Below are positions 18,904 through 27,592 of a DNA stretch of 64,000 nt, one piece after another. The DNA comes from Azorhizobium caulinodans ORS 571. Its GTDB lineage: Bacteria > Pseudomonadota > Alphaproteobacteria > Rhizobiales > Xanthobacteraceae. Location: positions 1,245,501 through 1,309,500 of the forward strand of contig NC_009937.1 of NCBI RefSeq assembly GCF_000010525.1, written 5' to 3'. Each line of letters begins with the position of its first letter. Position 1 is the stretch's first letter. A program made the translations under genes and the position numbers. The notes below the pieces were generated by a model. The model searched no databases. It was not told where the DNA came from and saw nothing but the letters and a program-made list of their open reading frames with translations.

Positions 18904-19119
18904 GCACGGGTGCGGGGAACCCCGTGCTTCGCGCCTGCCGGAGCCGGATCTGGGCACATTGCATCGCCACGCGATGCAATGTGCCCAGTGAATCCGTCTC
19001 CCTTCATGGAGACAGAGGGCGATTCACTGCTCGGATTGCTGCAATCCGAGCAGATCGCGCTCTGGCGCGCCGGCCTGCGGGGGATCGGCGCGCCCCCGGT
19101 CGGACCCGCCTGAAGCGGG
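18904..19119. repeat. Tandem chain of palindromes (REP/BIME-like element)
   Basis: Successive hairpins share edges. 18904-18910/18921-18927 is a 7-bp stem. 18950-18967/18971-18988 is a perfect 18-bp stem with a 3-base loop. 18986-18994/19021-19029 encloses an inner stem 18996-19001/19008-19013. 19027-19039/19041-19053 is a perfect 13-bp stem. Two GGCGCGCC blocks (19064-19071, 19087-19094) can pair, and CCCGC/GCGGG (19105-19119) forms a last small stem. Neighbouring hairpins overlap at CAG and CTG joints. Whether this is a dispersed chromosomal repeat or an RNA structure cannot be decided from one copy. Confidence 0.7.
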
Positions 19120-19304
19120 CCGGCCGGGCGGAATTCCAGATTGGTGCCGAGGCGGTCCCTTCCGTCGCCCCAACAGCCGCCAAGGTCCAATCGGCGCGGG
19201 GAGCCCTTGCTTCCCGCGCCGTCATCGTTTGGGGGCCTCGCGATTTCGCGGACCCGAGAGCTGCAACCGTGCTGCGCCAGCCCGCAATGGTGATCTAGAC
19301 TGAC

Positions 19305-20021
19305 ATGGACGCGAATCTCGAAACGGACTTCAGCCTTTCCATGCGACTGCTCCTCGTCGAGGACGACCAAGACGCGGCCGACTACCTGCGCAAGGCCTTC
19401 CGCGAGGCGGGCCATGTGGTGGACCATGCGGCCGACGGCGAGGACGGCCTCGCCTATGCGCTCGACGGCAAATATGACGTGCTGGTGGTGGACCGCATGC
19501 TGCCCCGCCGCGACGGCCTCTCGCTGGTCGCCGAACTGCGTGGGCGCGGCGATGCCACGCCTGTGCTCATCCTCTCGGCGCTGGGACAGGTGGACGACCG
19601 CGTGGTCGGACTGCGGGCCGGCGGCGACGATTATCTGCCCAAGCCCTATGCCTTCACCGAACTGCTTGCCCGCGTCGAGGCGCTGTCGCGCCGGGGGGCG
19701 CCGCAGGCAGCCGAGACCGTCTATCGGGTGGGCGACCTTGAACTCGATCGCCTCGCCCATCGCGTCGCGCGCGGCGGCAAGGAGATCCCGCTCCAGCCGC
19801 GCGAATTCCGCCTGCTCGAATATCTCATGCGGCACGCGGGGCAGGTGGTGACGCGCACCATGCTGCTGGAAAACGTCTGGGACTATCACTTCGACCCCCA
19901 GACCAACGTCATCGACGTCCACGTCTCCCGCCTGCGCTCCAAGATCGACAAGGGCTTCGACGTGCCGCTGATCCACACCGTGCGCGGCGCCGGCTACATG
20001 GTCCGCGTGGGCTTGCGCTAA
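19305..20021 (+). CDS. OmpR-type response regulator near degP
   Basis: Receiver (MRLLLVEDDQDAADYLRKAF; phospho-acceptor Asp63 in VVDRMLPRRDG; Lys in LPKPYAF) followed by a winged-helix domain (LQPREFRLLEYLMRHAG, TNVIDVHVSRLRSKID, TVRGAGYMV). An internal ATG at 19341 would start exactly at the receiver; neither start has a strong ribosome-binding site, and the longer form is given. The kinase gene follows after about 330 bases of repeats, an unusual gap for a two-component pair. The pair lies between degP and glnE, so envelope stress sensing is plausible but unproven. Confidence 0.88.
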   Translation: MDANLETDFSLSMRLLLVEDDQDAADYLRKAFREAGHVVDHAADGEDGLAYALDGKYDVLVVDRMLPRRDGLSLVAELRGRGDATPVLILSALGQVDDRVVGLRAGGDDYLPKPYAFTELLARVEALSRRGAPQAAETVYRVGDLELDRLAHRVARGGKEIPLQPREFRLLEYLMRHAGQVVTRTMLLENVWDYHFDPQTNVIDVHVSRLRSKIDKGFDVPLIHTVRGAGYMVRVGLR

Positions 20022-20048
20022 GGGGCGTCCGGCATGGCTGAGGCGGCA

Positions 20049-20176
20049 TTACCCCCCTCCCAACCCTCCCCCGCAAGGGGGGAGGGCTTTGTCGCGCATT
20101 GTCTCGGGCGATCCATCTCTCCCTTGCGCACCCGACTCCCTCCCCCCTTGCGGGGGAGGGCTGGGGAGGGGGGTAA
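20049..20176. repeat. Large inverted repeat of a C/G-rich interspersed element
   Basis: TTACCCCCCTCCC at 20049 is mirrored by GGGAGGGGGGTAA ending at 20176. Each arm also contains an internal hairpin of CCCTCCCCC-GCAA-GGGGGGAGGG type. Related sequence recurs at 20249-20284 and 51834-51995 in this window, so this is a dispersed repeat typical of GC-rich alphaproteobacterial genomes. Confidence 0.75.
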
Positions 20177-20248
20177 GGTCCTCTCCCCTTGCCGCACCCG
20201 CCTGCCACGGCGCGCAATGTCCTTACGTTTCGCAAGAAGCGCGCGTTC

Positions 20249-20284
20249 TACCCCCCTCCCAACCCTCCCCCAAAAGGGGGAAGG
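20249..20284. repeat. Half copy of the C/G-rich interspersed repeat
   Basis: TACCCCCCTCCCAACCCTCC continues into CCCAAAAGGGGGAAGG, the same unit as one arm of the 20049-20176 element with a different loop. Confidence 0.7.
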
Positions 20285-20350
20285 ACTTCGGGGGGCGCTC
20301 CGAGCTCCCTCCAATCCCCCTCGTCCCCTCCAGCCGTCGCGGCGCCCGTC

Positions 20351-21784
20351 ATGATGCTTCCGCGCGACCTGTCGCGCCTCGTCCGCACCACCGCCTTCAA
20401 GCTGCTGGCGGTCTATCTCGTCATCTTCGCCCTCTTTGCCGTCTCCATGATCGGCTATGTGGCCTGGCATACGCGCCGGCTGGTCGAGAGCCAGGTGACC
20501 GAGAATGTGGATGCGGAGGTGCGCTTCCTCGCCGAGCAGTATCGCCTCGGCGGCATCCAGCGGCTTGTGCTGGTCATCGACCGGCGGGCGCGGCGGCCCG
20601 GCTCGTCCATCTATCTGCTGACGAATTTCGCCGGCGAGGTGCTGGCCTCCAACGTTTCCGAACTGCCCATCGGCCTGCTCGACCAGCAGGGTACGCGTGT
20701 CACCACCTACAAGCGCTCCGAGGAGCCGGGCGCGAAGGAGAACCTCGCTTATGTCGAGGTCTTCATGCTGCCCGGCGGCTACCGGCTGCTGGTGGGCAAG
20801 GATATCGAGGACCGCGACACCCTCCGGCAGCTCGTGGTGCGGCCGGCGCAGGGCGCGCTGGTGATGATCCTCATCCTCGGCCTCGCCGGTGGCGTGTTCG
20901 TTACCCGCCGGGTGCTGAAGCGCATCGATGCCATGAACGCCACCACCGAGCGCATCATGGCGGGCGATCTCACAGGCCGCCTGCAGGTGAACGGCACGGG
21001 TGACGAGTTCGACCGCCTCGCCCAGAGCCTCAATGCCATGCTGGAGCGCATCGAGAGCCTGATGGCCGGGCTGAAGGAAGTCTCCGACAACATCGCCCAC
21101 GACCTCAAGACGCCGCTCACCCGCCTGCGCAACCGCGCGGAAGAGGCGCTCAGGGGCGCGACCACCGAGGACGAATGGCGGTCGGCGCTGGAGACGACGA
21201 TCGAGGAAAGCGATGGGCTGATCCGCACCTTCGATGCCCTGCTGATGATCGCCCGCGCAGAGGCGGGACAGGCGCGCGCCAGCATGGTGGAGGTGGACCT
21301 CGCCGACATCACCGAGAACGTCGCCGAACTCTATGAGCCGCTGGCCGATGAGCAGGGGCTCGACCTCGTGACCGAGATTGCCCCGGCGTCCATCGTCGGC
21401 CTGCGCGAACTGCTGGCGCAGGCGCTCTCCAATCTCATCGACAATGCCATCAAATACGGCGTTCCCCGCGATGGCGTGCGCGGGCGAATCGTCGTCTCCC
21501 TGCACCGTCAGGATGGCTTTGCCGTCCTCTCCGTGACCGACAGCGGGCCGGGCATTCCCGATGCCGACCGGGACCGGGTGGTGGAGCGCTTCGTGCGGCT
21601 GGAGGCGAGCCGGTCGCGGCCGGGCTCGGGCCTCGGCCTGTCGCTGGTGGCTGCCGTGGCGCGGCTTCACGGGGGACAGCTCTCGTTCAGCGACGCCGCG
21701 CCGGGCCTGCGGGCGACGCTGCGCCTGCCGATCCGCGCCCTGCCCAGCGAGATGACCATCGCGCGCACTCCGGACGGCCGCTGA
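20351..21784 (+). CDS. Sensor histidine kinase, partner of the degP-linked regulator
   Basis: The 477-residue kinase has an N-terminal TM helix (LLAVYLVIFALFAVSMIGYV), a periplasmic domain, a second TM (LVMILILGLAGGVFV), a HAMP domain, a His-kinase domain with His250 in SDNIAHDLKTPLTRLRNRAE, N-box LSNLIDNAIKYG, and G-boxes DSGPGIP and GSGLGLSLVAAVARLHGG. The paired ATGs at 20351/20354 start it at the conserved region. It acts with the response regulator upstream. The stop is followed by about 240 bases before glnE. Confidence 0.88.
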   Translation: MMLPRDLSRLVRTTAFKLLAVYLVIFALFAVSMIGYVAWHTRRLVESQVTENVDAEVRFLAEQYRLGGIQRLVLVIDRRARRPGSSIYLLTNFAGEVLASNVSELPIGLLDQQGTRVTTYKRSEEPGAKENLAYVEVFMLPGGYRLLVGKDIEDRDTLRQLVVRPAQGALVMILILGLAGGVFVTRRVLKRIDAMNATTERIMAGDLTGRLQVNGTGDEFDRLAQSLNAMLERIESLMAGLKEVSDNIAHDLKTPLTRLRNRAEEALRGATTEDEWRSALETTIEESDGLIRTFDALLMIARAEAGQARASMVEVDLADITENVAELYEPLADEQGLDLVTEIAPASIVGLRELLAQALSNLIDNAIKYGVPRDGVRGRIVVSLHRQDGFAVLSVTDSGPGIPDADRDRVVERFVRLEASRSRPGSGLGLSLVAAVARLHGGQLSFSDAAPGLRATLRLPIRALPSEMTIARTPDGR

Positions 21785-22023
21785 CGGGTGCGGCGTTTTC
21801 ACGCTTAAGTGCGCAGGATGCGCGCGACTCTCTCCGGCGGTGCGGCCGCGCCGCCGGCTGCGGCAGGCGGTGATGCTTGACTGGGCGGTGCCGGCGGCGT
21901 GCGAAAGCCGGCTCTAAATCCTTGATGCGCCACACGGGACGCGCGCAAATTTTGCCGTAAAGCGGCCGGCGCGGCGTCTATGGGCTTGCGCGCGGGGCGT
22001 ACCTTGTGCCTTTAAGACAGGCA

Positions 22024-24996
22024 ATGACCGCATTGACCTCCCCTTCTCCTGAACTCGGGCCTGGTCTCGCCGCTGCGATCCGGGAAGCGCCGGTGCTTTT
22101 CGATGAAGCGGCGGCGGCGGTGAAGCTCTCCCACACCCTCGAGCGGTTCGCGGACCACGACCGCGCGAGCCTCGATGCCCTTCTCGTTGCCCATCCCATG
22201 GCACGGCAGGTGGTGCTCGGCGTCATGGAGGGAGCGCCCTTCCTCACCGACGTCATCCGCCGGGAGCCCGCCCGCCTCTTGCGCGCGCTTGAGACCGATC
22301 CCGTCGCCCGGGTGGCCGCGCTCGTCGCGGCGGCGGGCGTGCAGGTGCGCGAGGCCGAGGACGAGGCAGCGGTGATGCGGGCGCTGCGCCGCATGCGCAG
22401 CGAGGCGGCCCTCGTCATCGCCCTCGCCGATATCGGCGGTGTGCTGCCGCTCATGGACGTGACGCGGGCCCTGACCCGCGTGGCCGATACGGCGGTCGCG
22501 CTGGCGCTGGATTTCCTGCTGCGCGAGGCGGCGGGCAGCGGCAAGCTGCTGCTGCCGGACCTCAACGTGCCCGGCAAGGGTTCGGGTCTCGCCGCCATCG
22601 CCATGGGCAAGCACGGGGCGGGCGAACTCAACTATTCCAGCGATGTGGACCTGATCCTGGTCTATGACCGGGCCGTGGCCCCGCTCGGCCCCGATGCCGA
22701 GGCGAGCCCCACCTATGTGCGCATCGCCAAGGGCCTCGTGCGTCTGCTCCAGGAGCGCACCGAGGACGGTTATGTCCTGCGCGTGGACCTGCGCCTCCGG
22801 CCTGATCCGGGCTCGACGCAGGTGGCGCTCTCCACCGCCTCGGCGCTCGCTTATTACGAGCGCGAGGGCGCGACCTGGGAGCGCGCGGCCTATATCAAGG
22901 CGCGGCCGGTCGCCGGCGACCTTGTGGTGGGCCGGGAGTATCTCGACGAGCTCGCCCCCTTCGTCTGGCGCCGGGTGCTGGATTATCAGGCCATCTCCGA
23001 CGTCCACGCCATGAAGCGCGAGATTCATGCCTTCCGCGGGCATGAGGTGGTGGCGGTCGAGGGGCACAATGTGAAGCTCGGCCGGGGCGGCATCCGCGAG
23101 GTCGAGTTCTTCGTCCAGACCCAGCAACTGATCGCCGGCGGCCGGGACCGCGACCTGCGCTCGCCGCGCACGCTGGAGGCGCTGGGCGCGCTGGTGGACC
23201 ACCGCTGGATCGCCCCCGAGGTGCGGGACGATCTGTCCGAGGCCTATGTCTTCCTGCGCCGGGTCGAGCATCGCCTCCAGATGGTGGCCGACGCCCAGAC
23301 CCACACGCTGCCGGAAGGGCGCGAGGCCCTGGAGGCCTTCGCCCGCTTCATGGGCTACAAGGACCGCGACAGCTTCGCGGCCGCCCTCGTGGAGCGGCTC
23401 CAGCGGGTGCAGGGCCATTACGCCCATCTGTTCGAGGACAGCGTCACCCATCCCTGCCTCCAGGGCGAACTCCACTTCCCGCTGGACCGGGACGACCGCG
23501 CGACGCTCGGCACCCTGTCCCGCCTCGGCTTCCGCGATCCGCCCGCCGCCAGCCGTCTGGTCCGCGAGTGGCTGGCCGGCCAGCCGCGTGCGCTGCGCAC
23601 GGACGCGGCGCGTGAGCATCTCGCCCGCATCGTGGCCCTTCTCATCGAGCAACTGTCCCATGGCGGCGACCCGGACGGCGCACTCAATGCCATGGACAGC
23701 TTCCTGCGCGACCTGCCCGGTCCGCACCTGCTGGCGGCGCTGGAGCACAATCCGGACCTCGTGCGCCTCATCGCCACCATCGTCAGCGCCGCCCCGCGCC
23801 TCGGCGAGACGCTGGCCCGGCGCCCCTCGCTCGCCGATGCGCTGCTCGATCCCGCCTTCTTCGACGTGCTGCCCGACGAGCCGGCCCTCGCCGCCCATCT
23901 CGAAGCCTTGCTCGATGCGGCGCCGAATGAGGAAGAACAGTTCGACCGCGCCCGCCGCTTCCGGCAGGAACAGCACGTTCTGATCGGCGTGCGCATCGTC
24001 TCCGGCACGCTGCCGGCGGCGCGGGCGGGCGAGGCCTATGCCCGCGTGGCGGAGGTCATCATCCGCGCCCTGCACGCCCGCGTCTGGGCGCGCTTCGTGG
24101 AGGCGCACGGCAGCATTCCCGGCGCGGATACGGCAGTGCTCTCCATGGGCAAGCTCGGCAGCCGCGAGATGACCGCCGGCTCCGACCTCGATCTCATCGT
24201 GCTCTACGATTTCGATCCGGCCTCGGACGGCACGTCGGATGGCCCGCGCCCGCTGGTCGGAGCGCAGTATTTCGCCCGCTTCACCCAGCGCCTCGTCACC
24301 GCGCTGACCAGCCTCACCAATGCCGGCAAGCTCTATGACGTGGACCTGCGCCTGCGCCCGTCCGGCCGGTCAGGCCCGGTGGCGACGCGCATCGGCTCCT
24401 TCGAGAATTACCAGCGCACCGAGGCCTGGACCTGGGAGCACATGGCGCTGACCCGGGCGCGGATCATCTCCGCCAGCCCCGCCTTTGCCCGGCGGGTGGA
24501 GCAGGTGATCCTGCAGGTGCTCGCCCATCCGCGTGATCCCCGCCGCATCGCCGGCGACATTCTCGACATGCGCCGGGCCATCGCGGCGGAGAAGGGCGAA
24601 AGCGACCGCTGGAATCTCAAGCACGCGGCCGGCGGACAGGTGGACGCGGAGTTCCTCGCCCAGTTCCTCGTGCTCATCCATGCCGAACGGCATCCGGAGA
24701 TCGTCGATACCGCGACGGCGCGCATCCTCACCGTGGCGGGCTGGCTTCAGCTCCTGAGTCCCGAGGATTGCCAGACCCTCTCCAACGCCTGCCGGCTCTA
24801 TCAGGATCTCACGCAGGTGCTCCGCCTCGCCATCGACCGGCCATTCGTGCCGGCGCAGGCGAGCCCGGCGCTGAAAGCGCTGCTGGCGCGGGCGGGCGAG
24901 ATGCCGGACTTCTCCTCCCTCGACGCCCATCTCACCGACACGGAAGCGCGCGTGCGGGCCATCTTCGAGCGCATTCTGGAAGCCGCTTCCGCCTGA
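22024..24996 (+). CDS. glnE: Glutamine synthetase adenylyltransferase / deadenylylase GlnE
   Basis: The 990-residue protein contains both nucleotidyltransferase active sites: SSDVDLILVYD at about residue 205 (deadenylylating half) and AGSDLDLIVLYDFD near residue 718 (adenylylating half), each followed by the RLRP motif (VDLRLRPDPGSTQ; VDLRLRPSGRSGP), with GRGGIREVEFFVQTQQLI between them. It modifies glutamine synthetase in answer to PII and glutamine, adjusting nitrogen assimilation. The ATG at 22024 is taken; a GTG at 22006 in frame is an alternative. Length is normal, and the domains are complete. Confidence 0.95.
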   Translation: MTALTSPSPELGPGLAAAIREAPVLFDEAAAAVKLSHTLERFADHDRASLDALLVAHPMARQVVLGVMEGAPFLTDVIRREPARLLRALETDPVARVAALVAAAGVQVREAEDEAAVMRALRRMRSEAALVIALADIGGVLPLMDVTRALTRVADTAVALALDFLLREAAGSGKLLLPDLNVPGKGSGLAAIAMGKHGAGELNYSSDVDLILVYDRAVAPLGPDAEASPTYVRIAKGLVRLLQERTEDGYVLRVDLRLRPDPGSTQVALSTASALAYYEREGATWERAAYIKARPVAGDLVVGREYLDELAPFVWRRVLDYQAISDVHAMKREIHAFRGHEVVAVEGHNVKLGRGGIREVEFFVQTQQLIAGGRDRDLRSPRTLEALGALVDHRWIAPEVRDDLSEAYVFLRRVEHRLQMVADAQTHTLPEGREALEAFARFMGYKDRDSFAAALVERLQRVQGHYAHLFEDSVTHPCLQGELHFPLDRDDRATLGTLSRLGFRDPPAASRLVREWLAGQPRALRTDAAREHLARIVALLIEQLSHGGDPDGALNAMDSFLRDLPGPHLLAALEHNPDLVRLIATIVSAAPRLGETLARRPSLADALLDPAFFDVLPDEPALAAHLEALLDAAPNEEEQFDRARRFRQEQHVLIGVRIVSGTLPAARAGEAYARVAEVIIRALHARVWARFVEAHGSIPGADTAVLSMGKLGSREMTAGSDLDLIVLYDFDPASDGTSDGPRPLVGAQYFARFTQRLVTALTSLTNAGKLYDVDLRLRPSGRSGPVATRIGSFENYQRTEAWTWEHMALTRARIISASPAFARRVEQVILQVLAHPRDPRRIAGDILDMRRAIAAEKGESDRWNLKHAAGGQVDAEFLAQFLVLIHAERHPEIVDTATARILTVAGWLQLLSPEDCQTLSNACRLYQDLTQVLRLAIDRPFVPAQASPALKALLARAGEMPDFSSLDAHLTDTEARVRAIFERILEAASA

Positions 24997-25107
24997 GCGG
25001 GGTGGCGGCGCACGTCCGCGCGAGCGGGCGGACCTGCGGCGCGGCTTTGGGGTTATGATCGTCGCAAGGCACGGACGCTTCCGTGCCGTTCCGCGGAGGA
25101 TCGCCCC

Positions 25108-25842
25108 ATGGACGCCACGCCCACCGCTTCCTTGCTCAACGCCTCCTTGCCCGCCGCTTCGTCCCGCCCCGCCGTCTCCCGCCGTACCGCTCTGGCCCTC
25201 GGGGCCGGCGCCATGGCGAGCGTGCTCGCCGCGCCCCATGTCGCCCGCGCCGCCGTGCCCTTCGTGCTGCCGCCGCTGCCCTATCCCGAGGATGCGCTGG
25301 TGCCGACCATCTCGGCCCGCACGGTCGGCCTGCACTATGGCAAGCATCACAAGGGTTATTACGACAAGCTGAACGTGCTCGTGCAGGGCAAGCCCTATGC
25401 GGACATGACGCTGGCCGAAGTGGTGGTCTCCGCCCGCAAGGCCAATGACGCGGACGTCTTCAACAATGCCGCTCAGGCCTGGAACCACAATCTCTACTGG
25501 GAGAGCTTCAAGGGCGGCCCCGCGGCGCCGAAGGGCACCTTTGCCCAGCAGGTGGAGAAGGATTTCCAGTCCCTCGTCGGTCTCCAGCGCAAACTGGTGG
25601 AGCAGGGCGACAAGGTGTTCGGCACCGGGTGGGTCTGGCTCGTGCGCGATGGCGACAAGCTCGACATCATCGGCATGAAGGACGCCATCAACCCGCTGCC
25701 GGACGGCAAGACGGTGCTGCTCGGCATCGACGTGTGGGAGCACGCTTATTATCTCGACTATGAGAACCGCCGCACCGCCCATGTGGAGGCGGTGGTGAAG
25801 GACCGCGTGAACTGGCAGGTGGTCGGCGAGCGCTGGGGCTGA
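25108..25842 (+). CDS. sodB: Exported Fe/Mn superoxide dismutase with Tat signal
   Basis: Residues about 22-49 form a twin-arginine signal (SRRTALALGAGAM...APHVARA), followed by an Fe/Mn SOD domain. Metal ligands are recognisable as His76 (LHYGKHHKGYY), His127 (AWNHNLYW), Asp208 and His212 (IDVWEHAYYLDY). It converts superoxide to peroxide and oxygen. Most FeSODs are cytosolic, so the Tat signal suggests a folded, metal-loaded enzyme sent to the periplasm. The choice between iron and manganese cannot be made here. It is convergent with the MFS gene across a strong hairpin. Confidence 0.88.
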   Translation: MDATPTASLLNASLPAASSRPAVSRRTALALGAGAMASVLAAPHVARAAVPFVLPPLPYPEDALVPTISARTVGLHYGKHHKGYYDKLNVLVQGKPYADMTLAEVVVSARKANDADVFNNAAQAWNHNLYWESFKGGPAAPKGTFAQQVEKDFQSLVGLQRKLVEQGDKVFGTGWVWLVRDGDKLDIIGMKDAINPLPDGKTVLLGIDVWEHAYYLDYENRRTAHVEAVVKDRVNWQVVGERWG

Positions 25843-25873
25843 GGCGCGAAACTTCCATCGTTTTCGAGAGATC

Positions 25874-25904
25874 GACGGCGCGCGGGATGTCCCCGCGCGC
25901 CGTC
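25874..25904. terminator. Bidirectional hairpin between sodB and the MFS gene
   Basis: A 13-bp perfect stem (25874-25886 with 25892-25904) and a 5-base loop lie in the 60-base gap between two convergent genes; its right edge overlaps the stop codon of the MFS gene. Confidence 0.6.
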
Positions 25905-27426
25905 ACAGGCCCACGTCGTCGAGCCGGCGGCCCTTGGTCTCGATCCGCAGCAGCCAGGTGATGAGCGCCCCGAGGAGCGAGGTCGCCACCAGCATGTAGA
26001 GCAGGTTCGACGTGCCGAGCGTGCTGAGCAGGATGGGGAAGAGGAAGGCGGTCAGCACCGCCCCCACCTTGCCGAAGGCGGCGGCAAAGCCCGCCCCGAT
26101 CCCGCGGATGTGGGTGGGAAACACCTCGCCTGCCAGCAGGTAGGTCTGGGCGTTGGGGCCCATGTTGCACATGAAGTTGAAAAGCATGAAGCCGGCATAG
26201 ATGAGCGCGATCTGCGCCGGGCCGGTGAAGGCGTCGTGGAACGAGGCGAGCAGCAGGCCGGCGGCGCAGCCGAGGAAGCCGAACACCTGCAACAGCACGC
26301 GGCCCACCTTGTCCGCCAGCATCACTGCCGCCACCATGCCGACGATCAGAAGGATGTCGATGAAGGCCGCGCCCTGGGCGGCGCGCATGTCACCCGCAAT
26401 GAGACCGGCGACACCGGGCATGCGGATGGAGGTGTCGGCCCCCAGTGCGGCGGCAAGGATGGTGGGGGTGAAGATGCCGATGCCGTAGGTGCCGAGGTCC
26501 TGAAGGAACCACGGCAGGGAGGCGAACAGCGTCGCCCGCAGGTTCTTGCGGCGGAACAGCACCAGAAGGTGGCTTTCCGGTCGGGCGAGGCCGGGCTCGT
26601 GCAGGCCCTTGAGACGGATGTGCTTGGGGTAGCGCGGCTGGCGGGTCAGCAGCCGCTTGAGATTGTGCTCGGCCTCCGGCACCCGGCCCTTCGCCAGCAG
26701 CCAGTGGCTGCTCTCGGTGATGAAGAAGCGGCCGGCGAGCACGATCAGCGCGGGGACGATGGCCACGGCGTACATGAGCCGCCAGGCGCTGAGGGTCGGA
26801 TCGAAGACGAGCACCAGATAGCCGACGGCCGTTCCGCTGAGCGCGCCCAGCGCCTGGAAGGAGAAGGCGCCGAGCACGAGCCGGCCGCGCGAGGAACTCG
26901 GGATGCTTTCCGAGATGACGAGATGGGCTGTCGGATAATCGCAGCCGAGCGCCAGACCGATGCCGAAGAGGAAGATGAGCATCCAGCTGAAATTCGGCGC
27001 TGCGGCGAGCAGGCCGAGAAACAGGATGAACAGCGCCATCTCGAACACGAACATGGGCTTGCGGCCGAACTGGTCGGCAAGGCCGCCCAGCGCCAGCGCA
27101 CCCACGAGGATGCCGAACAGGGTGGCGGCGCTGACGAGGCCATGCTGGAGCGGCGTCATGCCGAACTCGGCGCCCATGAGCGGCAGGGCGACGCCGGTCA
27201 TGAACACGACGAGACCCTCGAAGAACTTGCCGGCGGCGGCGAGGCTCCAGATCCGCCACTGCATGGCCGTCATGGGCGCCGCCGGAACGACCGTGCCGTC
27301 GCGCCAGATGGGCGTCTCGTCGATATAGTCCTGCACCCGCTGCACGTCCTCGGGCGTGCCGTGCAGGGACTGGCCGTGCGGCCGTGTGGCGTGGCTGTGG
27401 GCGCTGTCGCTGGTTTCGGTACGCAT
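25903..27426 (-). CDS. MFS transporter (sugar/organic-acid:H+ symporter type)
   Basis: The 507-residue protein has twelve predicted membrane helices and the MFS motif A equivalent GGLADQFGRKP between TM2 and TM3, plus a conserved SSRGRLVLGAFSFQALGALSG and the C-terminal motif PTHIRGIGAGFAAAFGKVGA. These fit the sugar-porter/aromatic-acid branch, but the substrate cannot be told. A long hydrophilic N-terminus (about 60 residues, His-rich) precedes TM1. The divergent promoter region with the lipoprotein gene holds a 13-base palindrome. Confidence 0.82.
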   Translation of the reverse strand: MRTETSDSAHSHATRPHGQSLHGTPEDVQRVQDYIDETPIWRDGTVVPAAPMTAMQWRIWSLAAAGKFFEGLVVFMTGVALPLMGAEFGMTPLQHGLVSAATLFGILVGALALGGLADQFGRKPMFVFEMALFILFLGLLAAAPNFSWMLIFLFGIGLALGCDYPTAHLVISESIPSSSRGRLVLGAFSFQALGALSGTAVGYLVLVFDPTLSAWRLMYAVAIVPALIVLAGRFFITESSHWLLAKGRVPEAEHNLKRLLTRQPRYPKHIRLKGLHEPGLARPESHLLVLFRRKNLRATLFASLPWFLQDLGTYGIGIFTPTILAAALGADTSIRMPGVAGLIAGDMRAAQGAAFIDILLIVGMVAAVMLADKVGRVLLQVFGFLGCAAGLLLASFHDAFTGPAQIALIYAGFMLFNFMCNMGPNAQTYLLAGEVFPTHIRGIGAGFAAAFGKVGAVLTAFLFPILLSTLGTSNLLYMLVATSLLGALITWLLRIETKGRRLDDVGL

Positions 27427-27472
27427 GCTCGATCTCCGCGGCCCGCACCCTCTCCGTCACCCATGAACGGCG

Positions 27473-27485
27473 TGTGACGGTCACA
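27473..27485. promoter_or_regulatory. Palindrome TGTGAC-G-GTCACA in a divergent promoter
   Basis: Perfect 6-bp half-sites around one base, 47 bases upstream of the MFS start and about 108 bases upstream of the lipoprotein gene. It could be the operator of a GntR-, CRP- or other dimeric regulator; which one is unknown. Confidence 0.35.
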
Positions 27486-27592
27486 GCTTACCTAATCGCG
27501 CTTCTAAACCATAAGCATGCGTGGGAAGCGCCGGCTCTGGAGACTTCGACCCGCCTCGTCTATGACCGAGGGGAGAAAGCTGGGAGGCTGGC

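Larger units (their letters stand above)
18825..19304. other. Intergenic region filled mainly by palindromes
   Basis: The 480 bases between degP and the next regulator hold a terminator-like hairpin (18835-18856) and a run of contiguous hairpins (18904-19119). A further ~180 bases upstream of the regulator presumably carry its promoter, but no clear -35/-10 was recognised. A reading frame across 18901-19113 exists but is explained by the palindromes. Confidence 0.5.
20022..20350. other. Repeat-filled spacer between regulator and kinase
   Basis: The 329 bases are occupied by one complete inverted repeat (20049-20176) and a third half copy (20249-20284). No independent gene is credible; an open frame that continues into the kinase from 20189 is composed of the repeat translated as Pro-rich text. 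Confidence 0.6.

Noticed and set aside
18901-19113. 70-codon frame downstream of degP
   Set aside because: Covers the palindrome chain; its sequence is explained by inverted repeats.
20034-20354. 106-codon Pro-rich frame between regulator and kinase
   Set aside because: Translation of the interspersed C/G-rich repeat.
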